Notes: generated by a model not told the origin, from the sequence alone. 12,869 nt of DNA from CALDTK01 sp041744755 (GCA_041744755.1 JBGTKC010000212.1:1-12869); one strand, 5' to 3'. Shown: positions 1-6,821, numbered from the stretch's first letter. Numbers and translations: made by a program.

Positions 1-276
1 GGTATCGGTCTTGGAGTAGATGGCGAGGAGGTAAATTGTCTCCTCGACCACCGTCACGTACACCACGCGAAAGCCGCCGGACTTGCCGCGGTTAGCGTCA
101 CGGTTCGGGAGGCGGACTTTGTAGGCGGGGCGGGTGGTGCCCGAGATAGCATCTCCCATTAGCTCACCTGTACTCAATGTCCTAATGAATCGAGCTACTG
201 CTAAAGCGGTGGAAGGATAGGACTTCCTGAGTCTCTTGACGTCCTTTAGGAACATTTTACTCGACTTAACTTCCAT
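1..276 (-). CDS. RelE/ParE-family toxin of a type II toxin-antitoxin pair (C-terminus beyond window edge)
   Basis: The minus strand reads open for 92 codons from ATG at 276 to the window edge, starting MEVKSSKMFLKDVKRL. The stretch with YKVRLPNRDANRGKSGGFRVVY followed by IYLLAIYSK is the hallmark of RelE/ParE-superfamily toxins: the basic Arg/Lys-Gly turn, the 'RVVY' strand and the final 'LLxIYSK' strand. Members are usually ribosome-dependent mRNA endonucleases (RelE/HigB type) or gyrase poisons (ParE type); which one applies cannot be told here. The start overlaps the upstream antitoxin gene's stop by 11 bp, the usual antitoxin-first, coupled arrangement. An alternative start is ATG at 255, but it would remove the first beta-strand. 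Only the last few residues should be missing. Family assignment is confident; the target is not known. Confidence 0.85.
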   Translation of the reverse strand, partial: MEVKSSKMFLKDVKRLRKSYPSTALAVARFIRTLSTGELMGDAISGTTRPAYKVRLPNRDANRGKSGGFRVVYVTVVEETIYLLAIYSKTDT

Positions 277-511
277 CGTCGGTTCCTTCGAGCGCGGCAA
301 GTAGCTCTTCGACCGACGCCGTCCGGCCCGCTTTGATATCCCTCACGCTAGCTGCGATCTGTACGTAAGGCGTCTCTTCCTCGTCGTCCTCCTTCTCGAC
401 GACGTCGAGCACGGCGAGCAAAGTCTGCAAATCAGCCTCGTCGATGGCGCGCTTGAGGCGCTCGCGGAACAGGTCAATCCCGGAGCGGGTGCCGGTGGCG
501 GTCTCGGTCAT
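266..511 (-). CDS. Antitoxin of the type II toxin-antitoxin pair
   Basis: An 81-residue acidic protein encoded directly upstream of, and overlapping, the RelE/ParE-type toxin. Residues 13-40 are amphipathic helix (LFRERLKRAIDEADLQTLL), followed by an acidic run (EKEDDEEE, residues 39-46). The C-terminal part, with VRDIKAGRTASVEELLAAL, resembles the 'xxIxxGrxxSxEELL' tail that many small antitoxins use to wrap their toxin. No ribbon-helix-helix DNA-binding motif is evident, so autoregulation is not obvious from sequence. Identification rests on gene order, size, charge and overlap rather than on strong family motifs. A -7-like box (TACCTTTA) sits 5 nt upstream of the ATG, suggesting that the pair has its own promoter and a leaderless mRNA. 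Confidence 0.75.
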   Translation of the reverse strand: MTETATGTRSGIDLFRERLKRAIDEADLQTLLAVLDVVEKEDDEEETPYVQIAASVRDIKAGRTASVEELLAALEGTDDGS

Positions 512-516
512 GGGAT

Positions 517-524
517 TAAAGGTA
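517..524 (-). promoter_or_regulatory. Candidate -7 box (TACCTTTA) of the toxin-antitoxin operon
   Basis: TACCTTTA matches 7 of 8 positions of the Bacteroidota -7 consensus TAnnTTTG and ends 5 nt before the antitoxin ATG. No clear -33 TTG is visible at 17-23 nt upstream; that interval falls in the CGCAGAG repeat cluster. If used, transcription would start at or next to the ATG. Confidence 0.4.
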
Positions 525-540
525 AGGGTTGTGAACGGAA

Positions 541-575
541 CGCAGAGGGCGCAGAGAGACGCAGAGCTCGCGGAG
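541..575. repeat. CGCAGAG short degenerate tandem repeats
   Basis: Three exact CGCAGAG units (541-547, 550-556, 560-566) and one CGCGGAG (569-575) recur with starts 9, 10 and 9 nt apart, close to one helical turn. The cluster fills the gap between the ligA stop and the toxin-antitoxin operon. From general knowledge, CGCAGAG-type intergenic repeats occur in many unrelated bacterial phyla; their role is unsettled. Confidence 0.7.
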
Positions 576-585
576 AGTTCTCACC

Positions 586-2772
586 TCAGGTCCTTACCCG
601 CGCGAGAAACTCTTCCTCCGTCATTACCGCTACCGTTCCCAGCGCCTCGGCCTTCTTCAGCTTACTTCCAGCCTTCTCGCCGGCTACGAGGATGTCTAGC
701 TTCGCACTTATCCCGCTCACATTGCGTGCACCAGCCGCCTCCGCAAGTCCCTGCGCCTCCTTGCGCCCAATGGTCGTGAGTGTGCCCGTGAAGAGGATCG
801 TCTTGCCCGCAAAAGGGCCGTCGGCATTCGGCACCATCGGTTTGTCCTCCTCGGTCTGCCGCATGTTGACGCCGAGGGTCGCCAGCTCATCCATCATGCG
901 TCGGTTGTGCTCCAGGGCCCACCAGGCCATCATGTTGTCGGCCACCGTCTGGCCCATGCCGTGGAGCGCGAGGTAGCGCTCGGGCGGCCACTCGGCCAAC
1001 TCGCGCACGTCCGTGACCTGCTCGGCGAGCATCTTGGAGGCCGTGCGACCGACGTGGTGAATGCTCAGCGAGTAGAGGAAACGCTGGATCGGATTCCCCT
1101 TTGCCGTTTCGATGGCCGCTTTGAGCTTCTCAATCGATCTTTCCTTAAAGCCTTCCAGCGCCGAGATTCTCTCGTATGGCAAGCGATAAATATCCGGCAG
1201 ACCCGTGATGAAGCCGTTTTCGCGAAAGCGCACCAACTGCTTCTCTCCTAACCCATCAATATCCATCGCGTCCTTGGACACGTGGTGGATAAGACGCGCG
1301 ATGACCTGCGCCGGGCAGTCGTTGTTGATGCACAGCCACCGCGCCTCACCCACCGGCCGCACGATCGGCTCGGCGCACTCCGGACATCGCTCCGGCCATC
1401 GTACCTCGGCTTGCGTCCCGTCGCGGTACTCCGGTAAACTCTTCACGATGTAAGGGATGACATCGCCCGCGCGCTCGACGAGGATTTTGTCCCCGAGCCG
1501 AATGTCCTTATCGCGGATGAAATCTTCGTTGTGGAGGCTCACGTTGCTCACTGTGACGCCGGCCAGGGCCACAGGCGTGATCCGCGCCACGGGCGTCACC
1601 GAACCGATCTTCCCTACCTGAAAGTCGACCTGCTCCAACGTCGAAGTCGCCTGCTGTGCCGCGAATTTGAAGGCGATCGCCCAACGCGGGTGGTGGCTCG
1701 TATTGCCGAGCCTGGCCTGGAGCGCGAGGTCGTCCACCTTCACCACCATGCCGTCGAGTTCGTACGGGAGTTCGTCTCGCTGGGCTTGCATGCTTTCGCA
1801 AAAACTCGCCACCGCCTCGATCGTCTCGCACCTGCGCATATACTCGCCGGGGATCAGGAAGCCTAGTCGACCGAGCGCCTCGACCGCCGCGAAGTGACTG
1901 CCGAGCGCCAGCACGCGGTCCTGTCCCGCGGCGTCCACCCCGTAGCCGAGCGAGTACACGAAGGCATCCAACTTGCGGGCCGCCGTCTCCCGCGGGTCCT
2001 TCATCCGCAGGGCGCCCGTAGCGGCGTTGCGGGGATTGGCGAACAACGATTGCTGCGGGGCGTCCGCGCCGCGGGCCTCGCGGGCGACGCGATTGAGTTC
2101 CGTGCGCTCCGCGTTGAGCGCGGCGAAGCGGTCTTTGCGGATGAGGGCCTCGCCGCGGAGCTCCACGCGCTGCATCCCGAGCGAGCTAAACGCGGCCTTG
2201 AGCGGCACCGACGGCAGCGTCCGCAGGTTATTGGTGATCTCCTCGCCCTCGGCGCCGTTGCCGCGCGTGGCCCCGCGCACGAGCATGTCGCCTTCGTAGA
2301 CGAGCGCCACCGAGCCGCCGTCGTACTTCGGCTCCACGGCGAAGGTGAGCGGGGCGTCCGGCTCGACCTTAAGGTAGCGGCGCACGCTCGCGGCCCAGTC
2401 CCGCAGGTCTTCGAGGTCGTAAGAGTTGGCCAGCGACAGCATCGGTACCAGGTGCGCGACGGTCGAGAAGTTCGTGGTCAGGTCGGAGCCGACGCGCTGG
2501 CTTGGGGAGTCGGAGCGCACCAGTCGGGTATGGGCCTCCTCGAGGCGCAACAGTTGCCGGTAGAGCGCGTCGTACTCCCGGTCGGTGACCAGGGGATCGT
2601 CCAGCACGTAGTAACGGTGTTCGTGGAACTTCAGCACGCGAATCAGGTCGTCGATGCGCTGCGCGGACGATTGCTGGAACAGAGGCCCCGCGCCCCGCGC
2701 GACTGCTCCGGCGTCGGCCTGCGCCTCGGCAACCAACTGGTTCGAGAGTCTCAGGAGGTCGTGGTCCGCCAT
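586..2772 (-). CDS. ligA: NAD-dependent DNA ligase LigA
   Basis: LigA seals nicks in duplex DNA during replication and repair, using NAD+ to form a ligase-AMP intermediate. The 728-residue product shows the full family layout. Domain Ia is at about 35-75 (FHEHRYYVLDDP..TDREYDAL). The adenylation domain has the nucleophile Lys149 in EPKYDGG and the GATRGNG motif. An OB-fold follows, then a four-Cys zinc finger (CPEC...CINNDCPAQ), helix-hairpin-helix repeats (DIDGLGEKQL, HGMGQTVADN) and a C-terminal BRCT domain (FAGKTILFTGTL). The start chosen is MADHDLL; an ATG at 2811 would add 13 residues but would run into the divergent esterase start. Even so, about 30 residues precede the usual N-terminus. 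Two copies of the GTTTT-hairpin motif lie inside the gene (1216-1230, 1791-1805). Confidence 0.97.
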   Translation of the reverse strand: MADHDLLRLSNQLVAEAQADAGAVARGAGPLFQQSSAQRIDDLIRVLKFHEHRYYVLDDPLVTDREYDALYRQLLRLEEAHTRLVRSDSPSQRVGSDLTTNFSTVAHLVPMLSLANSYDLEDLRDWAASVRRYLKVEPDAPLTFAVEPKYDGGSVALVYEGDMLVRGATRGNGAEGEEITNNLRTLPSVPLKAAFSSLGMQRVELRGEALIRKDRFAALNAERTELNRVAREARGADAPQQSLFANPRNAATGALRMKDPRETAARKLDAFVYSLGYGVDAAGQDRVLALGSHFAAVEALGRLGFLIPGEYMRRCETIEAVASFCESMQAQRDELPYELDGMVVKVDDLALQARLGNTSHHPRWAIAFKFAAQQATSTLEQVDFQVGKIGSVTPVARITPVALAGVTVSNVSLHNEDFIRDKDIRLGDKILVERAGDVIPYIVKSLPEYRDGTQAEVRWPERCPECAEPIVRPVGEARWLCINNDCPAQVIARLIHHVSKDAMDIDGLGEKQLVRFRENGFITGLPDIYRLPYERISALEGFKERSIEKLKAAIETAKGNPIQRFLYSLSIHHVGRTASKMLAEQVTDVRELAEWPPERYLALHGMGQTVADNMMAWWALEHNRRMMDELATLGVNMRQTEEDKPMVPNADGPFAGKTILFTGTLTTIGRKEAQGLAEAAGARNVSGISAKLDILVAGEKAGSKLKKAEALGTVAVMTEEEFLARVRT
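1216..1230 (+). repeat. GTTTT-GNRA hairpin motif, copy 1 (in ligA, antisense)
   Basis: Reads G TTTT CGC GAAA GCG: a perfect 3-bp stem (CGC/GCG) with a GAAA loop. On the ligA strand it is part of codons for RFRENG in the helix-hairpin-helix region, where the protein shows no insertion. The stem differs from the majority GGC/GCC yet remains paired. Confidence 0.8.
1791..1805 (-). repeat. GTTTT-GNRA hairpin motif, copy 2 (in ligA, sense)
   Basis: On the minus strand: G TTTT TGC GAAA GCA, a perfect stem (TGC/GCA) and GAAA loop. It lies in ligA codons for SFCES, in a different frame and strand relation from copy 1. Confidence 0.8.
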
Positions 2773-2809
2773 GTGGGCGAAGGTGCGAAACCCGTGGCAT
2801 CTTAGCCGC

Positions 2810-3658
2810 ATGAGCTACGTGGGGACACGCCTGACGACCTGCCTTGTGACCTGCGCGTGGGCGTCGCTGGTTTTGGCGCAAGCCGTACCTGGCATCGCCG
2901 AGCTGCCGGAGGTCCGCAGTGGCGAGTATCGCTACGTGGGTGCCCGCCAGTACGCGCCGACGGTCGGGGGGGAGGTACGGGAAATCGACTTTTACCTGCC
3001 GGCGGACACGGCCGCCGCACCACTTTTGGTATGGTTCCACGGCGGCGGATTGACGGGTGGGGCACCGCACCTGCCCGACGGATTGCGTAAACAGGGTGTG
3101 GCCGTAGCCGTGGTCCGCTACCGCCTAGCCCCGGACGTCAGCGTACGGGAGAAGATCCAGGATGCGGCGGCGGCGGTGGCCTACGTGCTCCAACAAGCGA
3201 AGCCACTCGGCTACGCGCGCGGCGGCGTGATACTCACGGGTCACTCGGCGGGCGGCTACCTGGCGAGTATGGTAGCGCTGGACACGTCGTACCTCGGCGC
3301 CCTCGAGCGTCACCCGCGTGAGCTGCTGGCCGTGGTGCCCCTGAGCGGACATACGATCACCCACTTTACCGAGCGAGCCGCCCGCGGGATGCCGGAGACG
3401 CAGGCGGTGGTGGACAGCCTCGCGCCACTGTACCACGTCCGCCGGCAGGCGCTGCCCTTCCTGTTGATCACCGGCGACGCGGAGCTGGAGCTGCTCGGGC
3501 GCTACGAGGAGAATGCCTACTTCGCGCGAATGATGCGCCTGGCCGGCAACGAGCAGGTGCACCACTACGAACTAGAAGGCTACGGCCACGACATGGTGGC
3601 GCCGGCGCTTCCCTTGGTGGTGCGGTTCGCTCGTCGCTTGGGTAGTGGGGGAGAGTAG
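2810..3658 (+). CDS. Secreted alpha/beta-hydrolase (esterase/lipase-like)
   Basis: A 282-residue alpha/beta-hydrolase of the HGGG (hormone-sensitive-lipase-like / BD-FAE) type, expected to hydrolyse carboxyl esters outside the cytoplasm. Visible are a signal peptide (about 1-24, hydrophobic LTTCLVTCAWASLVLAQA, cleavage near AQA), the oxyanion loop HGGG at 77-80, the nucleophile elbow GHSAG at 144-148 with Ser146, an acid in TGDAELELL (Asp223 likely) and His260 in GYGHDMV. The triad is therefore complete. The substrate cannot be told; relatives include short-chain, carbohydrate-acetyl and kynurenine-formamidase-like esterases. The ATG at 2810 lies 37 bp from the divergent ligA start, so both promoters must fit in, or overlap, this short gap. 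A GTTTT-hairpin copy falls in the signal peptide codons. Confidence 0.9.
   Translation: MSYVGTRLTTCLVTCAWASLVLAQAVPGIAELPEVRSGEYRYVGARQYAPTVGGEVREIDFYLPADTAAAPLLVWFHGGGLTGGAPHLPDGLRKQGVAVAVVRYRLAPDVSVREKIQDAAAAVAYVLQQAKPLGYARGGVILTGHSAGGYLASMVALDTSYLGALERHPRELLAVVPLSGHTITHFTERAARGMPETQAVVDSLAPLYHVRRQALPFLLITGDAELELLGRYEENAYFARMMRLAGNEQVHHYELEGYGHDMVAPALPLVVRFARRLGSGGE
2870..2884 (+). repeat. GTTTT-GNRA hairpin motif, copy 3 (in esterase signal peptide)
   Basis: Reads G TTTT GGC GCAA GCC: a perfect stem with a GCAA loop, the only GCAA case. It encodes VLAQA at the predicted signal-peptidase site, so this copy could owe part of its form to the protein. Confidence 0.65.
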
Positions 3659-3673
3659 GCCCACGGGCCGAGG

Positions 3674-3883
3674 TTAGCGGTGGGCGTCGGCGGTGAAGAT
3701 TGTCTGGGGCTTGTCGTCGGCGAGGGCGTGGGCGACGGGGGCCGCGTCGACATGTTCGCTGACCTCCCCGACGCCCGGCTGGTGGCCACCGGCCGTGGCG
3801 CGGTAGCTGAAGCCTAGCATGCAGAGGAGCGCGATAGCAATGAGGACGTAGGCCTCGACGACTTTGTTTGACGATTGGGACAT
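3674..3883 (-). CDS. Small single-TM protein of unknown function
   Basis: A 69-residue product starting MSQSSNKVVEAYVLIAIALL. One hydrophobic segment (about 9-27) is followed by a hydrophilic tail rich in Ala, His and Asp (AAPVAHALADDKPQTIF). This suggests a membrane-anchored or short exported protein with the tail outside. No family is recognised. It is convergent with the esterase, whose stop lies 15 bp away, and has an AT-rich upstream region. The frame is supported by a clean ATG-to-TAA reading, TM content and position in an otherwise empty stretch; codon-based support is limited by length. The overlapping frame at 3580-3789 runs into the esterase gene and is rejected. Confidence 0.6.
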   Translation of the reverse strand: MSQSSNKVVEAYVLIAIALLCMLGFSYRATAGGHQPGVGEVSEHVDAAPVAHALADDKPQTIFTADAHR

Positions 3884-3983
3884 TGGGAATGGTTTAACTG
3901 CGTCGATTAATATATTTCAAGTACGGTGCCACCACCACCTAAATAGGGTAGTCCGCAGTTCTCGTTCGGACCGTTCGGCGAGC

Positions 3984-3998
3984 GGCTTTCGCCAAAAC
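3984..3998 (-). repeat. GTTTT-GNRA hairpin motif, copy 4 (intergenic)
   Basis: Minus strand: G TTTT GGC GAAA GCC, the majority form, preceded by AG. It lies outside any gene, so coding constraint cannot explain it. Confidence 0.85.
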
Positions 3999-4071
3999 CT
4001 GGGTCCCCGCTACCACTCGGCGGCACGATCGCGCCAGACCGCGAACAGTGTTCAAACAATGACTTTTCTGA

Positions 4072-4088
4072 CGGCTGATCGCCAGCCG
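4072..4088 (-). terminator. Hairpin behind yidD, possible operon terminator
   Basis: CGGCTG/CAGCCG arms (6 bp, perfect) enclose a 5-nt loop 7 nt beyond the yidD stop. On the transcribed strand no U-tract follows (TCAGAAAAG), so it is not a canonical intrinsic terminator. Its position at the end of the three-gene operon is the main argument. Confidence 0.4.
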
Positions 4089-4095
4089 AGGTGGC

Positions 4096-4335
4096 CTAGG
4101 TAGACCTGTCCTCCCGGCGCGGCACCGGGTCGTAACCGTGCCCGGCCCAGGGGTGGCAACGGCCGATCCGCCTGAGGCCTAGCCACATCCCGCGGACTGG
4201 CCCCCACTCCCGAATGGCGCCGATCATGTAGTGGGAGCAGGTCGGCTGATAGCGGCAGTTGGCGCCGAGCAAAGGGCTGAGGAACCGCTGGTACGCCCGC
4301 ACGCAGAGGATCAGGAGCTCACCGAGCCGCGCCAT
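4096..4335 (-). CDS. yidD: Membrane protein insertion efficiency factor YidD
   Basis: A 79-residue YidD, a small membrane-associated protein that assists YidC-dependent insertion of inner-membrane proteins. The family signature is complete: RAYQRFLSPLLG, CRYQPTCSHY, an AI..WG..RG.WLGL segment, then RIGRCHPW and GHGYDPVP. The start is MARLGELL at 4335. A reading from 4419 would add 28 residues inside the upstream gene and is unlikely. GAGGTG six or so bases upstream of the ATG is one of the few Shine-Dalgarno-like stretches in the window, fitting an internal operon gene. It starts 8 nt after the DUF6702 stop. It sits here in a metal/secretion-type operon rather than in the classical rpmH-rnpA-yidD-yidC cluster. 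Confidence 0.95.
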   Translation of the reverse strand: MARLGELLILCVRAYQRFLSPLLGANCRYQPTCSHYMIGAIREWGPVRGMWLGLRRIGRCHPWAGHGYDPVPRREDRST

Positions 4336-4343
4336 GAGCCACC

Positions 4344-4889
4344 TCACCGGCGGAAGCTGCACTCGAGGCGCTCGCCGGTGAGTAAGTCGTAGTCCGCGGC
4401 CTGGCCGTCGCGCTGCCACACGATCACGTTCTGCTGATCGCCGTACAGGTCGATGAAGTAGCGCGAGCGCACGGTGACCTCGACGGCGGCGGAGGGGAGT
4501 GGGCAGCTCAGGTATACGTACATCGCGTACGGATCGTCGGCGGCCTCCATGCCGAGGTAACGTAGGCCGGGCATAAGCTGGCCGCCGTTCATCAACTGGA
4601 TGCGCCGGCGCACGTAGGCCTCCACCAGGCTATCGGCAAGCGGGTGTTGTTTTGGCGAAAGCAAATTCAAACCTTCCTGCGTCACGCCCATCGCACCAAC
4701 CGCGGGGCTCTTCGGCAGACGGTGCTCCTGGGCGACGGCCGTCTCTAGGTCGTCGACGAAGGTCTGGAGCGTGAGCTTGACGCGCTGCTCCTTCGCGTCG
4801 ACGTTGACGGTGAGTCGCGACACGTGGAAGTCGTGCGCCAAGAAGGTCACGGACAGCAAGGCGAGCAAGTAAGGGGCTAGGAAGGTCAT
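4344..4889 (-). CDS. DUF6702 family exported protein
   Basis: A 181-residue protein. Residues 1-19 form a signal peptide (MTFLAPYLLALLSVTFLAHD), after which HDFHVSRLTVNVDAKEQRVKLTLQTFVDDLETAV matches the DUF6702 pattern 'H.f.vS...i..n.k...l......f.dDLe.al'. The end, with NVIVWQRDGQAADYDLLTGE, also fits. The family is of unknown function and, from general knowledge, confined largely to Bacteroidota, where it often neighbours HupE/UreJ-like genes, as here. The start at MTFLAP is preferred because it places the signal peptide at the terminus; ATG at 4919 would add 10 residues. It is the second gene of the operon, 75 bp behind the HupE/UreJ gene and 8 bp before yidD. It contains a GTTTT-hairpin copy in antisense (codons for LSPKQ). 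Confidence 0.85.
   Translation of the reverse strand: MTFLAPYLLALLSVTFLAHDFHVSRLTVNVDAKEQRVKLTLQTFVDDLETAVAQEHRLPKSPAVGAMGVTQEGLNLLSPKQHPLADSLVEAYVRRRIQLMNGGQLMPGLRYLGMEAADDPYAMYVYLSCPLPSAAVEVTVRSRYFIDLYGDQQNVIVWQRDGQAADYDLLTGERLECSFRR
4649..4663 (+). repeat. GTTTT-GNRA hairpin motif, copy 5 (in DUF6702 gene, antisense)
   Basis: Reads G TTTT GGC GAAA GCA: as the majority form, except that the last base is A instead of C, leaving a 2-bp stem with a terminal mismatch. The weakest copy. Confidence 0.65.
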
Positions 4890-4964
4890 ACGGCGAAGAC
4901 TGCCACGCACAGTTTGCACAGCGACGCGAAAATACCAGCGCTTGGCATAAGTCGGTCTTAACGC

Positions 4965-5558
4965 TTAGCTAAGTAGAAGCATCCGTACTCCCGCGGCGAT
5001 GACGACCAATAAGAAGCCTTTGCGCAGCAACAGCGGCCGGAGCTGCAGCATCTCGAAAAGCGCGTACGTCACCACCCAGAGGCCGAGGAGGATCAGTAGC
5101 TGCGCCGCCTCGACCCCGAGCGTGAAGGCGACCAACATCTGGGCTAAGTCGCCCGCGCCCTGCCCCTCCCCGAGGATCGACACGAAGGCGCTCCCGAACC
5201 CGAGCCCGTGCACGAAGCCGAAGCCCACGATCAGCAAGAGCGTCGCGGCGTACTTCACCTTCCCGAAACGTAGGTCGTAGGGGTCGACCTGTAAGAACGC
5301 CAGATCTACCAACGCCAGCGCCACGATACTCGCGGCGATGGCGGGCTCGACCCAGGTCATACCTGCCGGTAGTACGCCCGCTGCCATCAGCGCAATCGCC
5401 GACGTGTGTCCAACGGCGAAGACGGTGGCCAGCACGAGCCACTTGCGCCACAGCACGGGCGCGTAAGCCAGGGCGATGGTGAGCAGAAAGAGCTGGTGGT
5501 CCCAGGCCTCCCAATTCATCAGGTGGGAGTAGCCGAGTTGGAAGAAGGTCGGGAGCAT
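4965..5558 (-). CDS. HupE/UreJ-family membrane protein
   Basis: A 197-residue polytopic protein with about six membrane segments, matching the HupE/UreJ_2 family. Seen in order: an N-terminal GYSHLMNWEAWDHQLFLLT with conserved His/Asp, VFAVGHTSAIALMAAG (residues about 48-63), FGFVHGLGFGSAF in the middle, a TLGVEAAQLLIL segment, and a final TM helix. Relatives are proposed to carry nickel/cobalt or to help hydrogenase and urease maturation. In Bacteroidota, though, the gene normally stands next to DUF6702 without urease or hydrogenase genes, so the transported substrate is open. It is the first gene of the operon with DUF6702 and yidD. The start MLPTFFQLG is the natural family N-terminus. Confidence 0.88.
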   Translation of the reverse strand: MLPTFFQLGYSHLMNWEAWDHQLFLLTIALAYAPVLWRKWLVLATVFAVGHTSAIALMAAGVLPAGMTWVEPAIAASIVALALVDLAFLQVDPYDLRFGKVKYAATLLLIVGFGFVHGLGFGSAFVSILGEGQGAGDLAQMLVAFTLGVEAAQLLILLGLWVVTYALFEMLQLRPLLLRKGFLLVVIAAGVRMLLLS

Positions 5559-5645
5559 GGGGGACGAAGGTCTACATACGGAACGCGAAGCTCATCGGCG
5601 GATCGGCCCCTCAATACTTCCCCCTTCAACAATTCAACACTTGCC

Positions 5646-6809
5646 CTAGTGCACCCAACTCTCCCAATACCGCCCGTCATCCAGCTCCGCCCCCGCCACA
5701 GTTAGCGTCAGTGGCCTGAAGGTGTCCACCATCACCGCCAGCTCATCGGTACTCGTCTTGCCGATCGAACGCTCGTAGGCCCCTGGGTGCGGACCGTGCG
5801 GAATGCCGCCGGGGTGTAGCGTCAGCACGCCTGGACCGATGTCGTTGCGGCTCATAAAATCGCCGTCGACGTAGTACAGCACCTCGTCGGAGTCGATGTT
5901 GGAGTGGTTGTAGGGCGCCGGGATCGCCAGCGGATGATAGTCGTACATCCGTGGCACGAAGCTGCAGACCACGAAGGCCTTCGTCTCGAAGGTCTGGTGC
6001 ACGGGCGGTGGCTGGTGGACGCGCCCCGTGATCGGCTCGAAGTCGTGGATCGAGAAGGCGTACGGGTAGTTGTACCCGTCCCAACCCACCACGTCGAAAG
6101 GGTGGTGTGCGTAAGTGTAGTCGGTGAGGGTGCCCTGCTTCTTGACCTGGATCACAAATTCACCCGTCTCGTCGACGGGCTCGACGTAGGTCGGTCGGCG
6201 CAGGTCCCGCTCGCAGTACGGGCTGTGCTCCAACAGCTGCCCGAAGTGATTGCGGTAGCGCTTCGGGGTGTAGATCGGGTGGAAGCTCTCGATCACCAGC
6301 AATCGATTACCCTCCGCCGCGTGGAAGTCGATGCGGTAGATGACCCCGCGCGGGATGAGCACGTAGTCGCCCGGCCCGAAGGCGAGGTTACCCATCAGCG
6401 TGTGGAGCGTGCCAGTACCCCGGTGCGCGAAGAGCAGTTCGTCGGCGTCGGCGTTTTTGTAAAAGCGCCTTTCGGCAAAACCCTCCGTCGGGGCCGCCAG
6501 GCTGAGGTTTACGTCGTCATTGACGAGCACCGGCGTGCGCGAACTCAAGAAGTCCCCTTCCATCGGTAGCATGAAGCCTTTCAGCTTGCGCGCCTTCATG
6601 TTCGTTGCTTCGGCCAGTTTCGGACTTACGTCAAAACTCTCCCCGACCGCCGACACGGCCGTAGGCGGGTGCACGTGGTACAGCAGGCTCGACATTCCAT
6701 CGAAGCCCACCGTCCCGAAGAGCTGCTCGTGGAAGAGCGAGCCATCCGACTGGCGGAACTGCGTATGGCGTTTTGGCGGAAGCTGGCCGAGGCGGTGGTA
6801 GAAGGGCAT
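5646..6809 (-). CDS. hmgA: Homogentisate 1,2-dioxygenase
   Basis: Opens the aromatic ring of homogentisate to 4-maleylacetoacetate with Fe(II) and O2, in tyrosine/phenylalanine breakdown. The product is 387 residues, the usual short bacterial length. The C-terminal jelly-roll holds the iron ligands: by alignment in mind with the human enzyme these are His302 and Glu309 (YNHSNIDSDEVLYYVDG) and His338 (HPGGIPHGPHPG). Other family stretches are GVIYRIDF, ESFHPIYTPKRYRN, HHPFDVVGWDGYNYPYAFSIHDFEP and a C-terminal WESW. The start MPFYHRLGQ is the family start; the longer frame to 7031 crosses the divergent gene and is rejected. No other tyrosine-catabolic gene is in the window. Three GTTTT-hairpin copies lie within its first 350 bp. 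Confidence 0.96.
   Translation of the reverse strand: MPFYHRLGQLPPKRHTQFRQSDGSLFHEQLFGTVGFDGMSSLLYHVHPPTAVSAVGESFDVSPKLAEATNMKARKLKGFMLPMEGDFLSSRTPVLVNDDVNLSLAAPTEGFAERRFYKNADADELLFAHRGTGTLHTLMGNLAFGPGDYVLIPRGVIYRIDFHAAEGNRLLVIESFHPIYTPKRYRNHFGQLLEHSPYCERDLRRPTYVEPVDETGEFVIQVKKQGTLTDYTYAHHPFDVVGWDGYNYPYAFSIHDFEPITGRVHQPPPVHQTFETKAFVVCSFVPRMYDYHPLAIPAPYNHSNIDSDEVLYYVDGDFMSRNDIGPGVLTLHPGGIPHGPHPGAYERSIGKTSTDELAVMVDTFRPLTLTVAGAELDDGRYWESWVH
6467..6481 (-). repeat. GTTTT-GNRA hairpin motif, copy 6 (in hmgA, sense)
   Basis: Minus strand: G TTTT GCC GAAA GGC. The stem is swapped relative to the majority form (GCC/GGC instead of GGC/GCC) and still pairs perfectly. Encodes GFAERR. Confidence 0.8.
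6623..6637 (-). repeat. GTTTT-GNRA hairpin motif, copy 7 (in hmgA, sense)
   Basis: Minus strand: G TTTT GAC GTAA GTC. The most divergent copy, with a new stem (GAC/GTC) and a new loop (GTAA), both obeying the rule. Encodes SFDVS. Confidence 0.8.
6770..6784 (+). repeat. GTTTT-GNRA hairpin motif, copy 8 (in hmgA, antisense)
   Basis: Reads G TTTT GGC GGAA GCT: GGAA loop, with the outer pair a G-T wobble. Lies in codons for LPPKR about 25 bp inside the hmgA start. Confidence 0.7.
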
Positions 6810-6813
6810 GTGC

Positions 6814-6821
6814 GAAAGGTA
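6814..6821 (-). promoter_or_regulatory. Candidate -7 box (TACCTTTC) of hmgA
   Basis: Seven of 8 positions of TAnnTTTG, ending 4 nt before the hmgA ATG; this would give a leaderless transcript. The box overlaps the left arm of an inverted repeat. No -33 TTG is seen at normal distance, so the assignment is tentative. Confidence 0.4.

Larger units (their letters stand above)
3884..4095. other. Intergenic region: AT-rich upstream segment, motif copy and hairpin
   Basis: A gap of 212 bp between the small TM gene and yidD. Positions 3895-3925 are markedly AT-rich (TTAATATATTTCAAG) and probably hold the promoter of the minus-strand TM gene, but no clean TAnnTTTG box is present. The rest holds a GTTTT-hairpin copy (3984-3998) and a hairpin just behind yidD (4072-4088). 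No ORF of note. Confidence 0.5.

Noticed and set aside
1894..2805. Long plus-strand open frame (303 codons) opposite ligA
   Set aside because: Antisense shadow of a GC-rich, highly conserved gene; its protein is full of His/Arg/Val with no domain, and ligA is certain.
2966..2972. G7 run inside the esterase gene as a phase-variation tract
   Set aside because: Short, within GC-rich coding sequence, and encoding an ordinary VGGEV segment; no support beyond its length.
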